From assembly GCF_020866965.1 (NCBI RefSeq), contig NZ_JAJATX010000035.1, forward strand, positions 1-33,631: a stretch of 33,631 nucleotides of DNA, in the 5' to 3' direction. Both the position numbers and the translations under genes were made by a program. The notes under the pieces were generated by a model. That model did not search any database, was not told the origin of the DNA, and saw nothing but the letters and a program-made list of their open reading frames with translations. This document shows, one piece after another, positions 25,232 through 31,864 of the stretch; the stretch's first letter is position 1, and each line of letters starts with the position of its first letter. The DNA is from Microvirga roseola. GTDB taxonomy: Bacteria > Pseudomonadota > Alphaproteobacteria > Rhizobiales > Beijerinckiaceae.

Positions 25232-25764
25232 GACGGCCCTCCGTCAGCGGCATTATCGCCGAGTTCGACCGTCCCGAAGCGCTGATCGAGGCAGCTCAGC
25301 GCGTGCAGGAGGCCGGATACACCAAGGTCGACGCCTTCAGCCCCTTCCCGCTCACCAAGGTGAACGAGATCCTTGGGTACAAACCATCCTGGTTCCCCTA
25401 TGTCCCGCTTGCCGCCGCCATCGTCGGTGGGGCTGTCCAGTACTTCGCCCAGTACTGGATGAACGTCATCGACTACCCGATCAATGTCGGCGGGCGTCCC
25501 CTGCACAGCTGGCCGCCGTTCCTGCCTTCAATGATCATCGTTGCAATCCTGTGGGCCGGCGTCACGACTTTTCTCATATTGCTCTTTGCGGCACGTCTTC
25601 CGCGCCTGAATCACCCCGTCTTCGCCGTACCGGACTTCGAGCGGGCGTCGCAGGATCGGTTCTTCATCTGGATCAGGGCCGACGACCCCCTGTTCGACCT
25701 GGAGGAGACGAGCAGGCTCCTCACAGCCTTGAACCCGCAGGCGCTTCGGGAGGTGCCGGGGTGA
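25228..25764 (+). CDS. actD: Alternative Complex III subunit ActD (DUF3341)
   Basis: A 178-aa protein with a soluble ferredoxin-like N-terminal domain (SGIIAEFDRPEALIEAAQRV, then GYTKVDAFSPFPL) and two membrane helices (about residues 52-72 and 96-120). This DUF3341 architecture defines ActD of ACIII. It overlaps actC (ATGA) and actE (GTGA) by 4 nt each, showing tight coupling. Function: structural membrane subunit. Confidence 0.9.
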   Translation: MRRPSVSGIIAEFDRPEALIEAAQRVQEAGYTKVDAFSPFPLTKVNEILGYKPSWFPYVPLAAAIVGGAVQYFAQYWMNVIDYPINVGGRPLHSWPPFLPSMIIVAILWAGVTTFLILLFAARLPRLNHPVFAVPDFERASQDRFFIWIRADDPLFDLEETSRLLTALNPQALREVPG

Positions 25765-26267
25765 GACGGACCTTAAGCCTGGCCGTCCTGGCTTCAGCTC
25801 TGCTTGGCGCCTGCGATGCAAGCACCGAGGGGGAGAACTACAACCCGCCTCATCAGGCCATCATAACGCCGGCGCGGCCCGTTCCGCCCGGCACGGCTCC
25901 GGTAGGTACGACGGAATATCTCGCGGCTGTCGCGCCACCTGGACCTCCTCTCACCCCCGCCCTCCTCCAGCGCGGCCGCGAAAGCTATCTGGCGTTCTGC
26001 ACGTCGTGTCACGGGTCGTCTGGAGCAGGTGATGGAGCGGTGATTGGAAGAGGCTTTCCCGCGCCGCCCTCCTTTCATCAGGCGCAGTTCCTGGAGATGG
26101 AGCCAGCCCGGATCGTTGCGGTTGTCACCGAAGGCAAAGGCCGGATGCTGCCGATGGCGGAGCGCATCCCGCCGCTTGATCGCTGGGCTATCGCCTACTA
26201 CGTCAAGGCGCTCCAACTCAGCAGAATTCCACCGCATATGGTCCCGAACGAGGGACGAGGCCCATGA
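25761..26267 (+). CDS. actE: Alternative Complex III monoheme cytochrome c lipoprotein, ActE
   Basis: A 168-aa lipoprotein from GTG 25761 overlapping the actD stop. Signal and lipobox LASALLGAC put the lipid-bearing Cys at residue 18. One heme site, CTSCHG, is near residue 77, with a downstream Met ligand (GRMLPM region) as in class I cytochromes c. ActE accepts electrons from the ActA/ActB chain and passes them on. The next gene actF overlaps by 4 nt (ATGA). Confidence 0.9.
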   Translation: MRRTLSLAVLASALLGACDASTEGENYNPPHQAIITPARPVPPGTAPVGTTEYLAAVAPPGPPLTPALLQRGRESYLAFCTSCHGSSGAGDGAVIGRGFPAPPSFHQAQFLEMEPARIVAVVTEGKGRMLPMAERIPPLDRWAIAYYVKALQLSRIPPHMVPNEGRGP

Positions 26268-27319
26268 GCGGCAAACGCGCCAACACTGGTCGATCGCACC
26301 GGCTTCTTCTGTTCATGGCAGGCGGAACCGCTGCCGCCGTGGCTTCCCTCTTCCTCGATGCGGATCTGCTGGAGTCCTGGCTCTTCGGATATGTCCTGCT
26401 CGCGGGCCTCGCGACGGGTGCGCTTGGCCTTCTGATGATCGGCCATTTGCTAGGGGGGTACTGGCTCACTCCGGTGCGAAATGAACTCGAGGCCGCCGCC
26501 CTTACGATGCCGCTTGTCGCCGTTCTCGCAATACCGATTGCCTTCGGTCTGGATCAGGTCTTCCCCTGGGCCGCTGCAAGCGGCAGCGTGGCTATTCCTC
26601 AGCCAAGGGAAATCTATTTCGAGCCGACCTTCCTCCTTGTCCGAAGCGCAGTTTATCTCGCGATCTGGATCGTCCTGGCGCTCTGGGTCGCCCGTCCGGG
26701 CGAACACCGGGCTCGGAGCTCCATCGGTCTCGTGTTCCTAGTTCCGACTGTGACGCTGGCAGCCGTCGATTGGGTGATGTCGCGCAATCCCGAGTGGTGG
26801 TCGAGCCTGTTCGGAACCGTCTTTGCCATCACCCAGCTGCTTCCTGCACTAGCCGGCGCCGTTCTGCTGACGCTCGTGCGCCCCGACCAGCCGGATCGCA
26901 AGCGGCTTCGCAGCATGGAACGGGCCCTGATCACCCTCGCGCTTCTCATCCTGTGGCTGTGGTTCGTCCAATTCCTGATCATCTGGATGGCGAACCTGCC
27001 CGATGAGGTCACATGGTACATCGTGCGGCATTCGGAGTGGGGCTGGGTTAAGCTGTGGGTTGTCCTGCCTGCACTCATCATCGGGGTCGTCGCTCTGCTT
27101 CCTGCCATCGTCGGGGGCAAGCTGCTTCGCCTCGGAGTCGTTCTGCTCCTGGTTCAACATGTCGGGCATATGCTGTGGCTCGTGAACCCGGATGTGAACG
27201 GCCCGCTCTGGCCCGGCCTGATCGTCCTGGCCGTCATGATCGCGCTGTGGGCTCTGTGGCTCGCAAGCGACCTGCGGGAGCGCCCGAACGTCCCTCAGGG
27301 CGCCGGGGAGCCCGCCTGA
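26264..27319 (+). CDS. actF: Alternative Complex III membrane subunit, ActF (NrfD-like)
   Basis: A 351-aa integral membrane protein with about ten hydrophobic helices (for example LLLFMAGGTAAAVASLFL at the start and LIVLAVMIALWALWLA near the end). It has the NrfD-like fold of ActF, the second large membrane subunit, which in known structures contains a possible proton path. Highlights are VDWVMSRNPEWWSSLFG and EWGWVKLWVVLPA, typical of the ActF family. Its start overlaps actE by 4 nt. The 3' end overlaps the convergent cytochrome c gene by 25 bp. No actG or oxidase (cox) genes follow in the window. Confidence 0.88.
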   Translation: MSGKRANTGRSHRLLLFMAGGTAAAVASLFLDADLLESWLFGYVLLAGLATGALGLLMIGHLLGGYWLTPVRNELEAAALTMPLVAVLAIPIAFGLDQVFPWAAASGSVAIPQPREIYFEPTFLLVRSAVYLAIWIVLALWVARPGEHRARSSIGLVFLVPTVTLAAVDWVMSRNPEWWSSLFGTVFAITQLLPALAGAVLLTLVRPDQPDRKRLRSMERALITLALLILWLWFVQFLIIWMANLPDEVTWYIVRHSEWGWVKLWVVLPALIIGVVALLPAIVGGKLLRLGVVLLLVQHVGHMLWLVNPDVNGPLWPGLIVLAVMIALWALWLASDLRERPNVPQGAGEPA

Positions 27320-27873
27320 CCAGCCCCAACCCGCCGCACTAGCGTGTCCATTGCCCGCTCGACGGAAGCACTCTCGAGCCGGATCCGTTCGCTTTCGGCG
27401 GCAGGAACGGCGCGGTCTACCTGAACCTGCCCGTAGGGCTGCACATCGACGGGCCAGATCTGGGCCTCTCGGGCTCCAAGCGTGTATAGGTACGTGGCGA
27501 TGTCACGGGCCTCAGGTTCGCTGATCCCAAGGTTCGGCATGGCCGTGTCCGGGTCTATGGCCGGCGGATTCATGAGCCATGGCACAAGTGTGCGCGGTGC
27601 ATTGGGCACAATGCCGGCAAGCAGCATACGCTGGGCATAATCAGTCAGCGGGGGACCTACGACGCCGTCGGCGCCGCGGATGCCTTCTATCATGTGGCAG
27701 GAACCGCATTCATAGGCCTGGATCAGGGCCCGGCCCCTTTCCGCATCGCCGCCGACAATGCGCAGGTGCGCCGGGGGCTGCATATCGGAGCACCCCGATA
27801 GTCCGAGGAGAGCTAGAACCAGGGTTCTTGCCTGAAGTCGTCTGGCCGGAGTGCCGATCGGCTGCCTACGCAT
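27295..27873 (-). CDS. Monoheme cytochrome c lipoprotein
   Basis: A 192-aa protein from ATG 27873, chosen because GGGACAGG precedes it; ATG 27912 would add 13 residues inside the upstream gene and has no ribosome site. Signal and lipobox LLGLSGCSD. One heme site, CGSCH, lies in YECGSCHMIEG, with MPNLGIS as the likely axial Met. Ends with a charged C-terminal tail. It converges on actF with a 25-bp overlap and starts 8 bp inside the end of the GH13 gene. Placed next to ACIII, it may be an electron carrier between that complex and a terminal oxidase, but that is inference. Confidence 0.85.
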   Translation of the reverse strand: MRRQPIGTPARRLQARTLVLALLGLSGCSDMQPPAHLRIVGGDAERGRALIQAYECGSCHMIEGIRGADGVVGPPLTDYAQRMLLAGIVPNAPRTLVPWLMNPPAIDPDTAMPNLGISEPEARDIATYLYTLGAREAQIWPVDVQPYGQVQVDRAVPAAESERIRLESASVERAMDTLVRRVGAGQAGSPAP

Positions 27874-29542
27874 GCCCTGTCCCGCTGGGTTCCTGCCCAG
27901 GCTTGTCGTCATCAGTCATGACTCTCATCCAGAGAAAACCGTAAGGATTCATCGTGATCGGATCGAGCGCGCTCCTTGCGGTGCGATCGTCCGTGTCGCA
28001 GAACATAGGCACGAGGCGGGCCTGTTCCCCCTCCCAATCGATCTTGGTCTCGACGCAGCGGTCGTCCAAGTTGTGAAGGACGACAAGCGTATTGCCCCGC
28101 CAACGATACCGAAGTGCGAGCACGCTCGTTTCACTCGTTGGAAGCACCGTCCAGTTCCCCCATCCAACCTCCGGGCAGGACCGGCGGGTGCGGATCAAAC
28201 GCTGGATGTGCTCCATGATTGAGCCCGGTTTATCATGCTGGCTTGCGGCGTTCACTTTCCGGTAGCTGTAGGGCCCGTCATTGATCACCGGACGCAATAA
28301 CTTGTCGGAGGATGCACTCGAGAAGCCGGCGTTCGGCCCATCGTCCCACTGCATCGGGGTTCGAACAGAGTTCCGCTCGGGCAGTGAGAGGTCCTCACCC
28401 ATCCCGATCTCCTCGCCGTACCAAAGCACCGGCGTGCCCGGCATCGCAAACATCAGGCTGTAGGCCATCTTGATGCGCCGTTCATTGCCCAGCATGGGTG
28501 CGAGTCTGCGGCGGATTCCTCGGCCGAAAATCTGCATCGACGGATCAGGAGCGAAAGCTTCGAAAACTTCCTGCCGCTCCGAGTCTGAGAGACGCGCCAG
28601 ATCAAGTTCATCATGGTTCCGCAGGAAATTCGCCCATTGTGCCGTCTCCGGCAGCTCCGGCATCTGGCTCAGGGCTTTGCGGATCGGCTCCGCATCGCGA
28701 CGAGACAGGGCGAGGAACATATTCTGGTTGAGCACGAAATTGAAAATTATCTGGATCCGGTCGCCACCGCTCCCGAAGTAGTCGGTCGCATGATCGAACG
28801 AAATATTCGCCTCGCCCAACAGAATTGCTCGCGACTTCCGCCAGGCGAGGAAGGTCCGCAGCTCCGTCAGGTAGTGGTGAGGATCGTGGTCCGGACGCTC
28901 CTCCTCCTCCAGCCCCTTGAATTCGATGAGGAACGGCACCGCATCGAGGCGAAACCCAGACGCGCCGAGCTGGAGCCAGAAGCCCATGATCTTATCGATT
29001 TCCTCCTTCACAGCCGGGTTGGCGATATTCAGATCGGGCTGGAAGTCGAAGAAGCGGTGGAAGTACCACGCCCCGGCGACCTCGTCATAGGTCCAGGTGC
29101 TCTTTTGCATCCCCGGAAAGATCATGCCCTCATGAGGATCCTCCGGCTTTTCCTTCGACCAGATGTACCAGTCGCGATACACCGAGTCCGGATTGCGGCG
29201 GGCCTCCTGGAACCAGGGGTGATCGATCGAGGTGTGGTTGGCGACAAGATCCAGGATAACGCGCAGGCCCCTGTCGGACGCAGCATGCATGAAGCTGACA
29301 AAGTCCCCGAGGCTCCCATGAGCGGAATCGACCGAATAATAGTCGCTGACGTCGTAGCCGTTGTCTCGATTAGGACTCTCGTAAAACGGTAGGAGCCAGA
29401 GGCAGTTGACCCCCAGGGCCTCGATATGATCGAGGCGATTGGCTAACCCCTGGAAATCGCCGACTCCCGTGCCGCAGGAATCCCGAAAGGTTCCGACATC
29501 GAGACAGTACACGATTGCATTCTTGTACCAAAGGTCGAGCAT
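27866..29542 (-). CDS. GH13 alpha-amylase family enzyme, trehalose-synthase-like
   Basis: A 558-aa GH13 enzyme with no signal peptide, so cytoplasmic. Visible conserved regions: DLVANHT (98-104), GFRLDAVP with nucleophile D200, GEAN with acid/base E244, and RNHDEL with D311. The start (WYKNAIVYCLDVGTFRDS) and MPGTPVLWYGEEIGMGEDL resemble trehalose synthases (GH13_16), which interconvert maltose and trehalose. Size fits TreS without a fused maltokinase. Other GH13 activities, such as alpha-glucosidase, cannot be excluded. It runs leftward and its stop overlaps the cytochrome c start. No other trehalose or glycogen genes are in the window. Confidence 0.83.
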   Translation of the reverse strand: MLDLWYKNAIVYCLDVGTFRDSCGTGVGDFQGLANRLDHIEALGVNCLWLLPFYESPNRDNGYDVSDYYSVDSAHGSLGDFVSFMHAASDRGLRVILDLVANHTSIDHPWFQEARRNPDSVYRDWYIWSKEKPEDPHEGMIFPGMQKSTWTYDEVAGAWYFHRFFDFQPDLNIANPAVKEEIDKIMGFWLQLGASGFRLDAVPFLIEFKGLEEEERPDHDPHHYLTELRTFLAWRKSRAILLGEANISFDHATDYFGSGGDRIQIIFNFVLNQNMFLALSRRDAEPIRKALSQMPELPETAQWANFLRNHDELDLARLSDSERQEVFEAFAPDPSMQIFGRGIRRRLAPMLGNERRIKMAYSLMFAMPGTPVLWYGEEIGMGEDLSLPERNSVRTPMQWDDGPNAGFSSASSDKLLRPVINDGPYSYRKVNAASQHDKPGSIMEHIQRLIRTRRSCPEVGWGNWTVLPTSETSVLALRYRWRGNTLVVLHNLDDRCVETKIDWEGEQARLVPMFCDTDDRTARSALDPITMNPYGFLWMRVMTDDDKPGQEPSGTGHA

Positions 29543-29971
29543 CTAGGCGTTCCGTTCGCTCACATTCCCGATCAGTGCACCGCGGTCGCGGCAGTCCAGG
29601 CCCTTCTCCATCAGTGCCAACCCGTCAGAGTCCGCATCATCGCTTGTAGCCACGTGTATTCGGCCGCCAACTATTCAAGGCGCTAAACGCTACGCTCCGC
29701 CATAAGCAGAGCATTGGGCTACACTCGCGATCTGACTATCACTCTTCTCAGTTCGCTACCGGACCAAAACGTCCGAAAATAGTGAACCATGTGGGCGCTT
29801 GAGGGTTTCGCCGTCTGTCGGAAAAGCCAGCGTTCTGTCCAGGCGGCTCCGACGATCTGGTCGGCCGACAGCCAGTTACTGGTGCTCAAAACGATCCCTG
29901 TTCCTTATGACCGGACCAGATCAGACACGCGCTTGCAAACTGCAACAGCTCGACTGAAACAGGAGAATTCT
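29543..29971. other. Divergent intergenic region between the GH13 and Q/G-rich genes
   Basis: A 429-bp gap. It contains the ribosome site AGGAGA (29961-29966) for the downstream gene, a short hairpin CGGAC-N6-GTCCG (29760-29775), and a weak box pair TTGGGC-N17-TATCAC (29714-29742) on the plus strand. No gene is supported, although the frame of the next gene is open upstream to 29789. Confidence 0.5.
29714..29742 (+). promoter_or_regulatory. Weak candidate promoter for the Q/G-rich gene
   Basis: TTGGGC (29714-29719), 17-nt spacer, TATCAC (29737-29742). Each box matches the housekeeping consensus only in part, and the leader would be about 220 nt. Confidence 0.2.
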
Positions 29972-30826
29972 ATGCGACACGCATCGATTGCGACGCTTGC
30001 AGCAGCCCTGATGATGGGCACCGCTGGAATGGCCTATGCACAAGGCGCAAACCAGCAGTTCGGACAAGGTGGCCAAGGCTATGGCAACCAGCAGCAGTTC
30101 GGACAAGGCCAGCAGCAGTTCGGCCAAGGCCAGCGGCAGTTCCGTCAGGGCCAGGGTCAGTTCGGTCAGGGTGGCCAGCAGTTCGGACAAGGCCAGCAGT
30201 TCGGTCAGGGTGGTCAGCAGTACGGCCAGATGGGCATGATGCGCTCCGGCGGAGACCGCTTCCAGCAGCGCGCAGCCCTGCGGCGGCAGCTCCGGCAGGT
30301 CGGATTCCAGAATATCCGCATTCTTGATGCCGCCTACCTCGTTCAGGCCAGCAGCCCCGATGGGCGGACCTTCCTGATGGTGGTGGATCCCCCGTCTCGG
30401 ATGATGTCTTCCGGCCAGCAGAGCGCCCAAATGGGGCAGATGGGCTGGCAGGGGCAGCGGTCCCGTGGCCAGCAGCAGTTCGGTCAGATGGGATCGCAGG
30501 ATCAGCGCTCCGGTGGCCAGCAGCAGTTCGAACAAGGCGGCCAGGGCAGCCAGATGGGCCAGCAGAGCGCGCAGGCTCAGGGTCGCATGGGCCAGTCCGG
30601 CAATATGGACCAGTCCGGCAGTGAGGCTACCGGCGCGATCACTCAGACCAGCGGTCTGGATCAGGAGCAGGTCCGCTCCATGCTGGAATCGCGTGGCCTC
30701 TCGAATATCGAGAACCTGCAGCGCGAAGGCGACACCTTCACCGCTTCCGCCGATTGGCAGGGTGAGCAGGTCGACGTCTCGGTGAACGCCAGGACCGGCG
30801 AGATCACCCAGCCCGAGGAACTGTAA
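29972..30826 (+). CDS. Secreted Gln/Gly-rich repeat protein with PepSY-like C-terminus
   Basis: A 284-aa protein from ATG 29972 (AGGAGA, 5 nt spacer). Signal peptide with a cleavage-like AYAQ near residue 23. Residues 28-88 are about nine degenerate copies of QQFGQGQ/G. Then a folded island (about 95-142: RRQLRQVGFQNIRILDAAYL, then DGRTFLMVVDPP), a second Q/G/M-rich stretch (149-213), and a C-terminal module (229-278: LDQEQVRSMLESRGLSNIE, then VDVSVNARTGEI) resembling a PepSY/YpeB unit. The long Q/G/F tracts are of a prion-like, phase-separating or matrix composition. I do not recognise a named family. Its own terminator follows, so it is monocistronic. Confidence 0.8.
   Translation: MRHASIATLAAALMMGTAGMAYAQGANQQFGQGGQGYGNQQQFGQGQQQFGQGQRQFRQGQGQFGQGGQQFGQGQQFGQGGQQYGQMGMMRSGGDRFQQRAALRRQLRQVGFQNIRILDAAYLVQASSPDGRTFLMVVDPPSRMMSSGQQSAQMGQMGWQGQRSRGQQQFGQMGSQDQRSGGQQQFEQGGQGSQMGQQSAQAQGRMGQSGNMDQSGSEATGAITQTSGLDQEQVRSMLESRGLSNIENLQREGDTFTASADWQGEQVDVSVNARTGEITQPEEL
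30053..30235 (+). repeat. Tandem ~21-bp coding repeats (QQFGQGQ units)
   Basis: Codes for the Gln/Gly/Phe heptapeptide array of the preceding gene. Units share CAGCAGTTCGG(A/T)CA and vary in length (6-8 codons), so the array is degenerate. It could recombine or slip, changing repeat number between strains. Confidence 0.7.
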
Positions 30827-30875
30827 GGTTTTTCCCTTTGAATGCCCCAACGGGCAGGCAAAATCGATACTCCGG

Positions 30876-30906
30876 GGAAGCGGGCCTAGCCCGCTTCCTG
30901 CTTTTT
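30876..30906 (+). terminator. Rho-independent terminator after the Q/G-rich gene
   Basis: A perfect 10-bp stem GGAAGCGGGC / GCCCGCTTCC with loop CTA (30876-30898), followed by TGCTTTTT. It lies 50 bp after the stop codon. Confidence 0.88.
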
Positions 30907-30980
30907 CAGGACATGCCAGTTTTCCACGCCTATTCGCACGGCGTGCAGAAAAATCGCAACTCAGTGGCCATGCCCGCGTT

Positions 30981-31020
30981 CTTCCCCAACAGCCTTGCGC
31001 AGTGAGGGACTGTGGGGAAG
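30981..31020 (+). other. Hairpin-forming sequence upstream of the lipoprotein gene
   Basis: CTTCCCC (30981-30987) pairs with GGGGAAG (31014-31020), and an inner CAG/CTG continues the stem past a small internal loop. There is no U-tract, so it is more likely a leader structure or operator than a terminator. It is 78 bp before the lipoprotein start. Confidence 0.35.
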
Positions 31021-31097
31021 GCCGCTTGGCCCTCGCCACAAGCCCTCTGCAACGACCCTGCGCAACTCTTGAAAACCGATTCACAGGAGTTCGATCG

Positions 31098-31703
31098 ATG
31101 AAGATACGATCCCTTTTGCCTTTCGCCGCCGCTCTGGCCCTCGTCGCCTGCGGTGAGGAGCAGACCGCCGAAGCGCCCGTTACCCCGGCCCCTCCGCCGA
31201 CAGAGACCGCCGAGGCTCCGCCGGTTGTAGTTCCTGAGCCTGTGACGCCTGAGCCTGTCGAGCCCGTGACGCCTGCGCCCGCTACGCCCCCGGCCGCAAC
31301 TGCCGAAGTCGAAACCGAGACCGTGGTTGTCGCTCCGGCGGAGACGACCGGAAACGTCAATCTGGCGCCCTCGACCGACGCCACGCAAACGGCGGCCACA
31401 TCGGCCACGAGCCTCGAGCCCTTCCAGGGCCGGACCTATGCCGCAGGTCCTCTGACGATCCAGCTCAACCCCGATAACACCTTCGTTATGAACGAGGCTG
31501 AGGGCAACCGCCGCGTAGAGGGCCGCTATGCCTTCGAGAACGGCGTTGTCACCTTCTCCGACCCCACCGGCGATATCGGACCGGCGCAGTTCCCGATGCG
31601 TTGCCGCTTCGAGGCGACCGGCACGGACGAGTTCAGGCTCGCCGACAATGAGGGAGCCTGCACCCGGTTCAATGATCTCACCTTCAGACCCTCCGCCGGC
31701 TAA
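31098..31703 (+). CDS. Pro/Ala-rich lipoprotein of unknown function
   Basis: A 201-aa protein from ATG 31098 (AGGAGT upstream); the frame is open from 31002 but without a ribosome site. Lipobox ALALVAC places the acylated Cys at residue 18. Residues 25-75 are a Pro-Val/Pro-Ala linker with repeated PEPV/PVTP units. The C-terminal 85 residues (FQGRTYAAGPLTIQLNPDNTF..., two Cys in MRCRF and GACTRF) look like a small beta-rich domain with a possible disulfide. No family recognised. Probably linker-tethered to the outer membrane. Confidence 0.78.
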   Translation: MKIRSLLPFAAALALVACGEEQTAEAPVTPAPPPTETAEAPPVVVPEPVTPEPVEPVTPAPATPPAATAEVETETVVVAPAETTGNVNLAPSTDATQTAATSATSLEPFQGRTYAAGPLTIQLNPDNTFVMNEAEGNRRVEGRYAFENGVVTFSDPTGDIGPAQFPMRCRFEATGTDEFRLADNEGACTRFNDLTFRPSAG

Positions 31704-31716
31704 TCATTCTTGATTA

Positions 31717-31743
31717 CGGGCGGGGCGCCTAGGGCTCCGCCCG
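31717..31743 (+). other. GC-rich hairpin after the lipoprotein gene
   Basis: A 10-bp stem CGGGCGGGGC / GCTCCGCCCG (one G-U pair) around a 7-nt loop, 13 bp after the stop. No U-run follows (GGCTTACATC), so it is at most a weak terminator, or a 3'-end stabiliser that lets some transcription reach the next small gene. Confidence 0.4.
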
Positions 31744-31764
31744 GCTTACATCGAAGGATTGACA

Positions 31765-31851
31765 ATGCTCAAGGTTCTTGGTGGCACCATTGGCGTCATC
31801 TTCCTGATCGGGCTTCTCGTCGTGATCGGGATCCTCGCACTGATCTTCTGA
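31765..31851 (+). CDS. 28-aa single-helix membrane protein
   Basis: ATG 31765 to TGA 31851 with a good ribosome site (GAAGGA, 6 nt spacer). The product starts MLKVLGGT and then is almost wholly hydrophobic (IGVIFLIGLLVVIGILALIF), a single transmembrane helix with one Lys at the N-terminus. It is 13 bp before the phospholipase D gene, whose own ribosome site is poor, so translation may be coupled. Too short for family assignment; coding is supported by the ribosome site, the spacing and the composition. Confidence 0.6.
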   Translation: MLKVLGGTIGVIFLIGLLVVIGILALIF

Positions 31852-31864
31852 CGGCGCTTGAACC

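Noticed and set aside
29549..29553. GGAAC on the minus strand just before the GH13 gene
   Set aside because: Only 7 nt from the start codon, so a matching -10 would lie inside the gene. It cannot serve as its promoter.
30053..30235. Possible CRISPR-like or minisatellite array
   Set aside because: The repeats are contiguous, coding and of variable length with no spacers, and they encode Q/G heptads inside a signal-peptide protein.
29921..31408. Long minus-strand reading frame (495 aa) rich in Leu/Ala/Gly
   Set aside because: It is antisense to the Q/G-rich gene and the lipoprotein gene, whose repeats and codon bias keep it open. It has no ribosome site and its composition reflects reverse-complemented Gln/Gly codons.
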